DNA from: Chiua virens
Lineage: Eukaryota; Basidiomycota; Agaricomycetes; Boletales; Boletaceae
NCBI GenBank assembly: GCA_019787685.1
Contig: JAHNUO010000010.1
Coordinates: 1,488,001-1,552,000 of the forward strand
Reading direction: 5' to 3'
Length of the DNA stretch: 64,000 bases
Shown: in pieces, positions 23,377 to 35,716 of the stretch
How the letters are laid out: each line of letters starts with the position of its first letter
Numbering within the stretch: position 1 is the first letter of the stretch
Position numbers and translations under genes: made by a program
The notes under the pieces: generated by a model
Databases searched by the model: none
Seen by the model: only the letters and a program-made list of their open reading frames with translations
What the model was told of the DNA's origin: nothing

Positions 23377-24281
23377 ATGGATACCCTTGACACAACAAAT
23401 ATGCAGCCACCTTGGCACCCAATTGCTTCTGAAATGAATCCCGTCGCCGCCGAAACACTCGACGACGCGAATATGAATATGCCATTACCCCCAGAATTGG
23501 GGGCGGAAGGCTCGGCCCGAGTGGACAACGATGACCACGCCCCAGCTGAAGGGTGAATGCTCATTATATCTTTTGTGGAATGATAACTTACGGACCCGGT
23601 GCAGCGAGCTTCATGCTACCACGAGTTATGATATGAGCTCGTCAGTTTTGTCAGACGTGGCAATATGACAAAGTCTGATGTTTTCACAGGTGGTCATCGA
23701 GGGTAGACGAACCCCTCGCCGCTATGATGCAGTCCGAGATAATAACAGTTAGGCCTTCTCTGCAGGGAGTCGAACTAATATTCAACCTTTCTCTCACCCA
23801 GGATGCGGAACTGCAGGATCTGATGAGATACATCGATCAGTTCGAGGAACACGGAAACAAAGGATCGACGAGCACAGATTCGCCTCACTTTATGGTCAAC
23901 GAAAATCCCAAGCTCCCGTCGGAAATTCCATCCATTGACTCAGAACACCGATCATACCTGTGCTCCTGGCAGCCACCTGATTCCACTATCCAATGTCACC
24001 AGATTGCGCATGGCAGGTTAGCGTTCCTGCATCATCTCGGCACACTACACCAAGCATCTGGAAGTGAAGACGCGACGATCATTTGTCGGCTATTGGATTC
24101 CAAGACTGGTTCAACGTGCGACAAGGCAGTGAAGCGTGGAAACCTACCACGGCATGTGGATACCCTTTACCCCCTACGCTACCACTGTCATTATTGTCTC
24201 GCTGAGAAGTCTTTCTCGCGCCAGGATAGCTGGAGAAAGCACATTAGGAATAAACATCCCCAAAGCCTTCCTACTTCGTGA
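23377..24281 (+). CDS. C2H2-like zinc-finger protein ZF3b
   Basis: Exons 23377-23552 and 23690-24281 give 255 residues. The 137-nt intron (GTGAAT to CACAG) joins phase 2 to phase 2. The start is the first ATG giving an acidic, Met/Pro-rich N-terminus (MDTLDTTNMQPPWHP). From about residue 140 there are three Cys/His units: CSWQPPDSTIQC to HHLGTLH; a C-x9-C-x12-H unit (CRLLDSKTGSTCDKAVKRG to PRHVDTLY), which has lost its final His; and CHYC to KHIRNKH, close to C2H2. The order of units (CxW-type, then degenerate, then C-x2-C) parallels ZF2b and ZF4, so these are likely one family. The frame is intact. An upstream open frame from 23,140 is continuous with exon 1, so the true start could lie further 5'. 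Confidence 0.65.
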
Positions 24282-27200
24282 TCTGTTTAGACTTGCCCAC
24301 ATTATTCCCTTTGAATCGCCTGATTTCTCCATCACGTTCCCTGTTCCACCGTAAATTCTGTGATAGATATTTTGAGCTTTACAACTTTGGCATGCAAATT
24401 TTTATTCGGTACTCGCTGGGAGAGGAGTCTAATAACTTACATTTGATTACCAGCATCCGAGCCTTTAAATTTGCAACTGGCGCCTTGCAACATCATGTCG
24501 GAGCAGAGAAGGCTATCAGGCTATTCACCCTCGTGAAAGCTCCTAACATGAATCGCCGAGTGACCATGAATATGATCACAACCGACTAGACATTCTCTTT
24601 GGGTAAGCATCAAAGATTGCAATGATTTGGACACGTACTAGTCATGAGTCATGACTTTGCAGTGAGTCATGATGCAATAGTCGTGAGCAAGTCTGTGATG
24701 AAATCAGTTGAAACCTTGGAGGATAGAGGGTAGAATTTCGCCCTTTTTGAAGAACCCTTGGCTTAAGAGAACAACACTTGGCGCTTAGCGCTCGGTTGTG
24801 TACTCGGTTTGACAACTTGAGAAACGGCATCGGATAAATTTAGCGTGCGAAGATTGACCACAAGCTGTGACAATTCCTCTTCAAGAAACGAAAGAAGTTC
24901 AAGTGTATGCAGCAATGTCATTACTCTGGCTAGCTGCCAGCGGAGGACACAGACTTACACAGCACCCTCCACAGTGGCACAGAACGCCTGAGGGTAATTG
25001 ACGTACATGAGACACTTCAACAGGAAGGTGCACTTCGTTACTCAGGTTGATGATATCTTCCTTTGTATTTATGATACGCAGTTTGTATGTATGATTTCAA
25101 TCGAACCTAAGTAGAACATATGCGTCTTCGTCATCAATTTAGACGTCTTGCTGACCAATCTTCCACGATTCAGAAGATACGCTTTCGCGAAGCGCTCAGA
25201 GTACGGCGAGATATATTTTGTTGGCACCATGGCGAACACATTGATGGATACAATTCAATATGCTACGTCGAGACGTCGCCAAAATGGAATTTACGGAGAT
25301 CAGCAATTTTCGAAAAGCTTCGTCAACCGAAGCCTAGCGATGTTGACAGATAAAGGTACAACAACAGGAACCAGCTTCCGAGACATCGATCGATCGATCG
25401 ATCAAACATGATCAGCTTGCATTCGAAACCAAGCTCGCGCAGGCGGATAAGGATTGTGATCGATGTTCGCGGAGTCGCGGAGCAACCATCTTTGGCCGCG
25501 ACACGACTTGGATCCAAAAGGATCAGTAGACTGCAAGTATGCGTCAGGATGTGTTAACACGTTATCATGAGCGCCATATTTGAGGGAACCAACTGGATGT
25601 CGCCAATGATCAAGGGAGGGAAGAGCTTCCAGAACATTAGTGGAGGGAATTCAGTTGAGCTCACCAGACCTCGACGTTGAGGGTATTGGACGGACGAGTG
25701 GAGTGGCAGGAGGTGCGCAGCCAAACCACGTTCTCGCTTAAGTGCACATGGACCGAGCGTCTTCATGGAGTTCCGGGTCATGGCATCACCACAGCAAGTG
25801 ATGTAAAACCAGACCCTCACTGGCTAAAGGGGATTGGTTTCTCAATCCTTACGTCGAACAAAGACTGGACTCTTTCCTCAGAGCACACGTGTATGCCGGT
25901 CAGGCTGCCACATGAACAGCAACCTACAGCATATCTTTGAAATGGCATTTCCTGCCACACGGTTTGCTGTAGAGTTACGCAAGTTTCGTGATATATCTGC
26001 GTAAGATAAGGAGAAAATACAGGATGGTGGGGTTATCGACCAATGGCGGGACGCACGAACTTGATCTTGTGGCTGGCAGGACCTGCCATTGTCTGCCACT
26101 GGGCCCGATGCTTGAGAAGAAGTAGAGCAAAAGACGTAAACCTGGCAGGTTGGTGGCAGAAAGAATTACAGGAAGTTGATGCAAAAATTCATCGAAATGG
26201 TCGAGGTAACCTTGAATAGTCCAAAGGTCGGAGCGAGTAGCAACGTTCCTCGGTGATCTAGAAAAGCTCCGATCGGCTTTTTCCGTAATTATCGTAGGAC
26301 AGAATGATGCCCTGTTATTCAAAAGATTACCGGCACCCCGATTCATTTTACCACCTTTTCAATGACTTCAGCTTCATGGTCCAATGAGTATTGCGATCGG
26401 TTAATTGATGGCACGCCGCGAGAGTCACAATCTCGCAGAGCGTCTGAAATCATATTACTTATAGGTACAACCAACTCTTCCGACTATTGCGATACTTTTC
26501 AACCTCATGCTATCGTACTCAGCAAGACCCACCGCTCCTTCCCCGTCTTCTTGAAACAGCGCATCAATGCAGGCGGTAGCACTGCACAACGCGATGTGCA
26601 TGACACGACCATGTGCTGCCACGGCGCGATGTACACGGCCGGACGCGCACGACAACAACGCTGACGTTGACACCACACAATGCACACGACTCCGGCTCCG
26701 ACACGACGCGATTCAGACGCGCATTGACACGACGACAGCAATAGTACCACATCGATGATGTACTGGCACTATCACCGTCTCCACCTCACCCCTCCTTTCC
26801 CCATAAGTAGGCTTGTTGGGCCACTCTGCGGACACATTTGGACGATGTACATCATCACCCCCGTTGTGTCCTCAGGGATGCCCAACGGCCTTTGCCGCGA
26901 CCCATTGACTCCCGGTACTGTACTGGAACCAACTCACGACACTTGCAGTAGCCCCGTACTGATATATTGGCACGTATACGTTCAGACAAAGCCCACCTGG
27001 TACCGTTTTGTCTGTAATCTGGAAACTGGAGATAATTATACTCTGGAACTTGTCTGAAGCTAGTGAGTAATGAGAGGCACTGGCATGCGCTTCAGTCTTT
27101 CTACGCACCTCGCTTCCCGTGTAATCGACTTGTTTGAACAATCATATTAATCATGTGGTGCACGATCCTTGACACGCAGTGTGATGTGCATTACATATCT

Positions 27201-28054
27201 GAGGCCGGGTCGCGTGGTTCGCGCTTGCAGTCATTGAACAAGTGATGCAATATCATGAAATGAATCATACCGAGGCTACACTTGCGAATTATAATTCATA
27301 CTTGTGAACGGTACCTATGTCGGTCTCATGTTGGCCTAATCATCCAGCGGAGCATAATCATCGAGGCAGCCTGCCATCGGTTTGTCCCGAAATTAGGGTT
27401 TTGACGGGGCCTTCGCGGACACGACGGATGGAACAGCGTTTAGGGCGGGCCTACTTAAGTCCGTCGTGTCCGGATGTTCAACCATGTTGAGAACTTTCAG
27501 CTCCGATCGCAAAACTATGAACTGTTTTCCAGAAGGCCGTTGACAGAAGGCGATGACATGCCACATCTCGATTACACTACGATCGGATCTCGCCGGCGGC
27601 AGGAGTGGACTCGTCGTGGAGTGTCATGGACTTATGGAGAAACCTAAAGGAATGAGCAACTTTGCAACTTATAAAAGGACAACATCCTGATCACTCAGTG
27701 TCCGCCCTTGACTTCGCTCAACCATTCTCAGCCCCTGCCCACGAAAGAGATGCCCGAGTTCCAATGTGAGCTCTCCGTTATTTGACTTTGCACATGGTAA
27801 CCTTGTGGAAGCGATCCAAAACGATGTCCGTGCTTTGGGCTTTCCAATGCCACCTTCCACCGTGTGAGTTGTCTGTCCATGCATGGCGCATTGTCGTTGA
27901 TTTGAAAGAGTAGGTATCACCGTCATTTATATTCCGCCGAACGCTCAATTTCCGAGGGTGGTCACTCTCACACCACACACTTCCATCTTGCCAATGGAAG
28001 TTTGTTGTAAGACCTCTGAGTGAAGTGCGCAGCCCGAGCTTATTATCTTTCCAG
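24282..28054. other. Long gene-less, low-complexity stretch
   Basis: No gene is supported in 3.8 kb. It includes a perfect ATCG tetranucleotide run (about 25,385-25,405) and an irregular GACACGAC-type low-complexity tract (about 26,570-26,755) that makes overlapping open frames on both strands by composition alone. A frame at 25,120-25,353 is open but has no recognisable motif. Confidence 0.45.
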
Positions 28055-29121
28055 TCCTTCTCGCAAATCGCTTTCTACCCCCATTGGTCTAGACCAGTAA
28101 GTATCGACGGGATGCTGTATGAAAATTATGTCTTACCTGACTTTCTACAGGCCAGTGCAACACGATCACGCATCGCAGTGGCCGGGTGAGATGCCGATAA
28201 TTCTGGACTCATCACCCATCCTGCCCCCACTCACAGTGGTGAACGAAGCCCACAACGATAACATGTTGTCTAGTTCCCTCAATGCTTACGAGTCAGGTTG
28301 GTATGGTACCCATTTGAGCGATCATGCGACATCCGATCCTTGCCAGACACAGTGGCCAGATTCATCGGACGAGCAGCTTCTGTTGCCCCCTGCCGAAAAT
28401 CTCGGGGACTGCCCCCTTGGTGCGCCAAGTGCCTGTCGATCTTCCTTGTCTACATATCATGCGGCGCATTCCCACTGCTCAAGCCCATCAGAGGTCGTGG
28501 GACCATCTATCCCGTTCAACATTCCGTCACACCGACCGCCCGGTCCACCTTTGTCCCCTCACCCATACCCTTTACCAGGTTGCCACGTTCATATCGCTCC
28601 ACAGGATTGTACTCCTTCGCTTCGCCACAGACGACGTGCTCGTGCCATTGAGTACGGCGGGCTGTGGCTTGACGAAGAGGAGCTCCGCAAGGCTCTGTTA
28701 GAAACCGATGGAAAGCTCGTCGTACTCCAATGTCTCTGGGAGCAGGACCACTCTCCATGCCACCTTTGGATCAAAGGCGACAAGTCGTACATCAACGCAC
28801 ACATCCAAAAGTGGCACGGAGGCAAGCCCGGTGAAGAGAAGCTCGAGGTTGATTGTCATTGGTCTTCATGTTGGAAGAAGATGCGAAAAGAGTCGATTAC
28901 GAGACACATTCTCGGCGTTCACCTCGGTGAATTATGGGAGTGTCAAGGTTGCGGATAAAGAGATCGCTCGGAGTGATGCATACAGGCGGCACATCACTGA
29001 TTCGGATTCGGAGGCATGTCGAATTCTAGCTGCTTTGGTCGCGTACTCTGCGGACGCACGAGTTATCGATGTTTCCGCTGCTCTCACTAGCGGAGGAAGG
29101 TTGCGATATGCTCATCCCTAA
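28055..29121 (+). pseudogene. C2H2 zinc-finger gene ZF4, interrupted by a one-base insertion
   Basis: Exon 28055-28096 (phase 2 end) joins 28151 onward through a 54-nt intron (GTAAGT to TACAG); the first exon(s) and start upstream are not resolved. The long exon encodes a Pro/Ser/His-rich region and then Cys/His units CLWEQDHSPC to HIQKWH, CHWSSC to RHILGVH, and the beginning of a third, CQGCG. There TAA ends the frame (28,956-28,958). The next base frame continues at once as KEIARSDAYRRH, then SEAC, and runs open to 29,121. A single extra T at about 28,956-28,957 explains the break. Either the gene has recently lost about 55 C-terminal residues or the base is a sequence error; the truncated protein may still be made. 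Confidence 0.65.
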
Positions 29122-31819
29122 GTATTTCTTACAACTATCAGAGGTTTTGACAACATTTTCTTGTTTGGTCATTACATATGTTCGTCACTCCTTAGGTCCC
29201 ACAGGTACGAACCAGTAATCACCCTGCACAATCTACTGGCGAACTTTCAAACAATGTCCAGTATCTGGTACACCGCTTGTTGTGATACGCTGTCGCTTGA
29301 AGCGCGCAAGTGCTTTCTCTATCACGGGTGACAAAATGATCTACGTAAGTCGGAACTGTTTCAAGTGTCCGCAATGACCTTGGTTGGCAAGTGGCCTGCG
29401 CTTCTGAGTCGCACCAATTCCTGTCTAAGTGGATCGACGACGAATGTTAACGAACGCTATTTTCATCATAACGCAGGCCTCAATCGATCAAGCGAATTCA
29501 AGCCACCTGCAATCTCAAGGTCAGATCCATTCACACGAGCTCATCTGGTGGATGAATTCCCTGAAAAAACGGACATTTGTATACAATGGTAGCGCTAGGA
29601 AGACAAGTTCTTCAATACCATATCCTCGAACACGGCCACTGGAGAACAAACCAGAATGAACGAAGATTTCATCTCCTGCATCTCCTCAAACCTCCGATGT
29701 AGCCCTGCGTCCAATGCGCCATGTTCGACTTGTAAATCATGCCAGTGGGCACGAACCCAACTCCCTCTGTGGTTGCCTGGGCTCGAGCGCCGAAGCGCTG
29801 GACAATGAATCACCTGCCGAATTGCCTTTATTCTCTGCAGTGATCGTAAACGCTGCAATCGACCATACGATGCTCTCCGGGTTCCCTGCGGAGTGGTCCT
29901 AGTCCTACCGACACTACCGTCCTAATAGATTGTACGGAGGCCTGGGGTGCCATCGGCAATAAGGCAGAGTGTCTTGGAAAATGGCGGACACTTGACTCAC
30001 TTGCCACCTTGAATACCACCGAGCCTAGTCCCCCGGTTAAGCCGGCGTTGTCGAGTCCCGCACCGGTCCACCGTGTGTGAAGCGCATAATTTGGATGCTT
30101 CCACCCAAATTTGCTGCTGAGCTATAATCATGGAACGTCCCACTGAAAGCGAGGTGGATGAATCGAAGGATTTCACTCACAGTAAAATGAGGACGAAACG
30201 AGAGAAAGTTTCGAAGTTACGTCTATCCTGGTGGCCTACCATGCTGTCACATCATGATCGTATGATGATTGGATGTGCTGAATGTGACAAAGCCTGTCGT
30301 TTTCAGGTGTCCGATAATGGTGTATCGACCACCGACGAGGGTAGAAGCGAAGCGCGAGTACAGTACTCAGCAGTGCTCACCGACTTGACCCGAATAATTT
30401 CGGATCTCTAATTCCAACTTCAACTTGCTTGGGATCCCAATGTCGCGCACGCCCTACCACTCGAAACTTCTGTAATATTCAGTTCGGATAGCCTGAAGGC
30501 CTGACTGGGCATGACGTGAGACGTCCTCATTCCGCTGCCATATTCTCTTCACCACCGAACACAGTCACGGCAGACATTGTTATAGCATCCATGACCATGT
30601 GCCCGCGCTACCGCTGTCCCGACCACCACTCGAACGCCTTAGACCGCATGCTAAGGAGCAAAACTACGATCTGTGTGTCCTACATATGACAAGGACATCA
30701 AGTACAGCGACTCCGCTATGATGGCAAGAAGCGTCCCCGTGCCAGTACCCTGAACGCGACGATGTCGATGCTGTCGCCCTAACGGCCCCACGGCGACAAG
30801 GTGACACTATATGCCCGTGCCATTGATGTTCTTTTCATTTACTTGGTTTTCCAAGGATGGAGGACACCACCGCGGCCCAGTCGCTGCCACCTCCTCGACG
30901 CGCAACGACATGCACTGGCTCATGCTGTTGCTATCCCCCAATCCCGGCATGTGCCACGACATCGACGAGAATGCGGTAATGAAGACGATCATGTGTCATC
31001 AGCACACGTTCCTGCTGTCCCCTCACGATCCCAATTTGACCCTCAATTTACGTGCGTCGCCTGTGGTTTCTTGAGCCAAAGTGGGTGGTTGGATGCTCAG
31101 TTGCACATCTAGTGAACTCGTGATGATCGAGCACACTGGGAGTAAGATTGTGGTGCGTACATGGTCTCTACGTGGTACTTGAAGGTGATGATCTTGCGTG
31201 CGCAGGGATTGGCACGTCCGACGACCGTTCCCGACACCTCTGATGATAATAAGCAAGAAGTACGCCCTCCCACCCGTTTCCCAATCTGGAACCCTTTGAT
31301 TGGTCCGAAATTGTCTATCTGGATTTTGATCTCGTGGCACAGAGCTCTGGTTATATCAAGAGTCTGCCGATCAAAGTCAAAAGGAGTGTCGGAGCACTGA
31401 ATGTGTGTGGTTTTCTTTTTTTCTTTTATCACTTTCTGTATGCGCGATCAGATCGTTCACTCATCGTCTATCTTAGTATCTCGCACTTCAAAAACCTTTA
31501 TATACGCAACTCATAAGAATGTGATCATCTCTGGTTCATCTGTGTCCACGGCAGAGGAGATGGATGCTGGGATCCAGTCATCACTCAACGGTGATGAGGA
31601 GTACACGCCACTTGGCAAGGAGCCTTCAAGGAGCCTTCAACTAGCCCTGCCGCAATCCCAGAGCCACGGCTGTCCTTTGCAATCACGTTGGCATTTCAGA
31701 TCAGATCGCGACGCAGGTGCTATCAAACACCTCATTGATATGCGTCTCTATCTTACCTTCTTAGTGATAATCCCGAGATCCCGAGTCCGATTTCAAGATC
31801 AGACTCCATTTCAGGTCCA
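29122..31819. other. Gene-less stretch
   Basis: No supported gene. On the minus strand near 29,680-29,740 a short stretch reads RRFEEMQEMKSSF, recalling TFEEMEEMKIPF at the C-terminus of subfamily A GTPases; it is too short and isolated to call. Open frames at 30.8-31.4 kb show no motif. Confidence 0.4.
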
Positions 31820-32140
31820 GTGAACACTTTGAAAACAAGATTTCGGACAAGACTATCTCTATCGGGAGAAGTGGGATACTCTGGTGATTTCGTCTATGAC
31901 CGTGATCGTGCCGAACTCAAGTGGAAGGCGGACAAAGACCTGACCGAGGAGTTCGAGGTCAAAAGACAGCGAAATAAAGGTTGGATTCTTCTACCCTGGA
32001 AAGGACGGGAGGCTTATCTTGCTCAAGGTCGTCGCGTGTAGCTGTGCGAGTGGTCGTCAGTGACCTTGCTTCGGTTAGTACTAGAGGTTGGAGGTCGTTC
32101 TTGTCTGAGAAGAGTGGTACAGGCGACACAGGATGTGAAG
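31820..32140 (+). pseudogene. Unrecognised gene fragment with a frame break
   Basis: The frame from 31,820 reads like a folded protein (GDFVYDRDRAELKWKAD, then FEVKRQRN, then WILLPWKGREAYLAQGRRV) and stops at 32,041. An overlapping frame continues in the same style (VAVRVVVSDLASVSTRGW) to about 32,130. A single indel near 32,035 would join them. I do not recognise the family and see no clear start or introns, so this is called a probable remnant. Confidence 0.3.
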
Positions 32141-32518
32141 GCATAAAGTCGTCTTCAATAAACTCCTTATCTTCCTGCTCCTTTTATGCAGAATGCAGAA
32201 TGAAGTTCTGATATATGTATCGTGTACATGCTGCGGTTGACAAGTCACAATTACTATAGCTAAGACTTCGATGCATAGTGCTCCAAAGTATGGGTCTCAG
32301 CCTTGCCAATGGAGTTGGAACAAGAAATACATAATTTCAATTGTTCGTCGTACTAAAATGAATGTAGAATGGCGTGAAACTACAGCGAAAGTCCATACGT
32401 CAATAAAATCTGCATAGTTGGAAGCGTAGAGTAGAGTAACAACAAGAGAATAATAGAGCGCGAAGCTAGGCCTACGCATCACTTAGGTTGATAGCATGCT
32501 ATGAGGCGTGCCATCCGA

Positions 32519-33569
32519 TCAGGCAATCGTAGAAGCGGGACGGCTGACAGAACTTACTGTACGAAATTTCCGTCCAAACAATCGCTGCAAAATACGGCTT
32601 GCGAACGTCTCCTTCTCCTTCAACTCGTCAAATGTTTTCTGCAATTGCGCGTTGATTTTTTCGTACTCCTGCAGGCTCTTAGCCAGAGCCGGGTCGTTGC
32701 GCGCATTCATCTGATCCGCCAGTTCCTCGAGCTTTCTCCCCTGTTCCGCAAGGAGTTGCTGTAGACGAGAATATGAATCATTAGCTGTCACAGTCTCGTT
32801 TAGACGCTTCTGCTGTTCAGAAAGATCTTCCTGCAGCAATAACTCGATGATGGTCCGTGCGGAATCGGGTTGATTGTCGAATCTGGAAGTCTTGGCCCCA
32901 CCCCGTAACAGTTTCCGCCAGGCAACGCGCTTGAGTTCGTCCTCCTTCCCGCTTGCAACGTTCCTATCTTGGATTATGTCCCACATGGTCGTAACCAAAT
33001 GCACTCGAGGTAGAGGAATGTTGCCGCACAGTTGACCAAACATCTGAAGGTTCTTGTAGACCGAACCAGACGTACAATTATCGGTGATTCGGTGAAGGTG
33101 AATTATTCCGGCGAGTTTAAGCGTCCCACCGGTTGCATATCTTTATTTTTATGAGTTAGCGTTTCAGATGATCTCCAGAAGCGGCGTACTTCTGTATTAG
33201 CCAGTCGGTAATTGTCTTTGAAATATCAATATCTGGCAGACGAGTATCGTCGAATCCAGGGGTGTCGACCAGCACAACGCGGCGACCATCACCTCGCGGG
33301 ATTGTGTACGGAGTGACATCACGAGTGTCAGACTCGAGGTAACTCGCTCTGCGCTGCGCCGCATTCCCGGTGACGTTATTTATGAACTAGTCGAGTTGAA
33401 TGCGGAATTCGACGTTGAAGCTATCAATCTCACTCACATTAGGTCTTCCCGGATCCCGTTGGCCCCATAAGACTGTTTTGTAGAACTTGTTTACGACGAT
33501 GAAGATGAGACTAAACGAGGACACTCACACAATAACGAAGTCGCTAGGGTTTGCCTTGAACCGTAACAT
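32519..33569 (-). pseudogene. AIG1-like GTPase A1, one-base break after the P-loop
   Basis: Exons by alignment to A4: 33529-33569, 33438-33472, 33190-33386 and 32519-33140. It starts MLRFKANPSDFVIV and runs straight into the Walker A exon, which holds GPTGSGKT. That exon has 35 nt instead of 34: an extra A at 33,441 (plus strand) creates TAA immediately after the P-loop. Everything downstream is otherwise open: DTPGFDDT (switch II/G3), HLHRITDN, TTMWD (G4-like) and a long C-terminal coiled coil. A stretch matching DPLLDxxKDRE of the other A copies is missing in frame. If the insertion is real the gene is dead; if it is a sequencing error it is intact. Confidence 0.65.
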
Positions 33570-34599
33570 AACAGCTTTTGCGCAATTATCAAGAGTAAAC
33601 GTTGCGAGGTAAGATTGAACGGGATAGCCAAGCTTTTGAACACCGCACAGAACTTTCAAGCATCCTCACCTGTGGTCGTACCACGAGGACGTAGATGAGC
33701 TGAGTTCATATAACTACAGCTTTGCGTGCGTTTTCGACGCACGCACGTGTCGGACAGCAAGTGATTTGCCAATAACTTCACCTACCTCCATTCTGAAGAT
33801 GATTGGAATGACGTAGCCAGCAACATTCTGGCAATTTCATGAGGCCCTGTCGTCAAGAGTGGAACATCAGGAAGAAACCAGCATGCATGCACCCACTTTA
33901 TCCGTATAAACGCGCCTGCCACAGTGCCGTGCAGTATCCCTGTCTACATGTGTCAGACCGCGATTGGTGAGATGACCACTGGGCACGAGGCAGCAACGAT
34001 TGTCAGCTTCCTCATCTGATTTCAGCGTGCTCTGCCTCGTAGAACGGTTATCCGGCGCAGTCGGTAATATTCAAGGATCTTTTCGCCAGAAGGGAATTAT
34101 TGGAAAGAAAACAACAAGGGTTCGTCATCCGCATTCATCGCAATGGGTGCTATGCTTCCACGTCCAGTGTACGAGTATCGTCGCTTCCATTTCACTCCAA
34201 TTCAGTTACCGAATTTTTACTGTTTGCTACTGTTTGATAGTACATATACATGGTTATTCTACAGTCGACGCGAGTTCTAAGTACTAAGTGACAACTGTGG
34301 TTGTTGGATCCGAGGTACACGAATGAAGAAATAAAAGTCTTATCTATAGCAGAACATCAATTCGAGAGTTCCATGAGTGATGAAAGTGGACGCGAGCATG
34401 TGTTATCCTCGAGATGCATGCGTATGCTGAATTATGAAGCACACAGAAAAGTTGAGTATCGATCAGCAGTCGTCGTCTTCATTAATAGCATCGCTATTGT
34501 CGGTCTCATGGAAGAAAAGAGTAGATAGGAGTACAAGTTGATGCCATCACTGTCGACTGGGCCGCGGCAAATGGGGTATGAAATGGCAGCGCGGTGACT
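33570..34599. other. Gene-less spacer
   Basis: Presumed promoter side of A1. Other subfamily A copies have a related flank with the CTTTCAAGCATCCTCACCT motif near the start, seen here about 33,650-33,670. No gene. Confidence 0.4.
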
Positions 34600-35331
34600 G
34601 AGGGTTGCCGTCAAAGATCATGATGGAGATAACCGCTACTCGCCAGCTTGAATCTTGTGCGCGTTGAACGTCTTGGTCGTCAACCTTGCTGATACGACAC
34701 AGGAAGCGCATTGGGTTCGAGTACCACTCTGCAGGACAAATATCAGATTCAGTATATATGCCATTAATCAGCAGAGTAGAAGAAGTGAGACGTGAAAGGC
34801 GCCATGATTTCGTCTGGATGCGATGAACAGGCAGGTAATACCGACGAACTGCGACTTGGCAAGGGAGACTTTGAATGCGTGCGGAGAGGACTCGGAAGTG
34901 GTCGACGATGTTGACGCAGAGTAGAATGTTCGGGGAGTGGATGGAAGTGAGCTCCTTCTGGGTCCTGATTCGACACAGTCCGGATTAGGGAGTCGAGGTC
35001 GTTCCATTCCTTATCATTTGGATCAGCTTCTGGCCCATTGTCGATACCGGTACCGAGAGGATCCCTGTTTTCTGCTTGATGATACAGGGCAGAGTCGACC
35101 TGGTCTTGAACTCAGAACAGGGTATCCGTCGACATGTACGGCGACACGCTCTATGTCCTCTTTTATGTCGTCCACGGGAAGCACCTGTGGTTGTGGTGGG
35201 TCGGCGGTGGGAGCACGCGAGTCGCGGTTATGGTGGAGAGCGTTACCGATGGGTAGTGGTGATTTTATATTGATAACGGCGATGACGAATTTTGCGTTCA
35301 AATTCTCGGGCACAAGAGCGTCTTCAAGTTA
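34600..35331 (-). pseudogene. Degraded B-type cyclin fragment
   Basis: Read on the minus strand in shifting frames, pieces match the mitotic cyclin fold in order: QVLPVDDIKEDIE (35.1-35.2 kb), EWNDLDS (about 34,985-35,005), a VNIVDHF piece, VSLAKSQFVGITCLFIASR (cyclin-box helix), DEIMAPFTSHFFYSAD, then NPMRFLCRISKVDD and DVQ (34.65-34.75 kb). B-type cyclins have EYV, a VNLIDRFL helix, LVGVTCLFIASKYEE and NPMHFLRRISKAD at these places. Frameshifts and a missing segment between EWNDLDS and VNIVDHF show it is dead. Position and orientation inside the GTPase array suggest a captured or retro-copied piece; no poly(A) tract was identified. Confidence 0.55.
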
Positions 35332-35716
35332 GTCTTGTTGGCGTTCCTACTGGGGCCTGTGTCGCGCTTACACCTTCCCTGGTCGAGAAAATCCGGCTAG
35401 CAAGAGCCCGAGATCTAGGCTCGGAGATGAGTAGACTGGCTAAACAATACGGTGAGGATAATTGAATCGATGAGTCTCAACCAATCATGTTCTCTGAATT
35501 TTCGAGCGAGCTCCGAACTCGACAAGCACCTAGTAGGTTGAACCAAGGAATAATAATTTCAACAAAACAAGGCTTCTCGTACTAAGACAAGTGTGGAATG
35601 ATGTGCGACTACGGCGATAATCCAAAAGTAAAGCAAAATCTGCATGGTTGGAAGTAGAGAGCCCTAGGCACGCCTATTGTCCAGGTTGATACCATGCTAT
35701 GAGAGGCGTCACCCGA

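Noticed and set aside
25385..25405. Perfect ATCG repeat as a possible regulatory or palindromic site
   Set aside because: A five-unit tetranucleotide run is an ordinary microsatellite; nothing around it suggests a function.
26570..26755. Overlapping open frames with many Arg, Thr and His codons
   Set aside because: They come from an ACGAC/CACGAC low-complexity tract that stays open in several frames on both strands.
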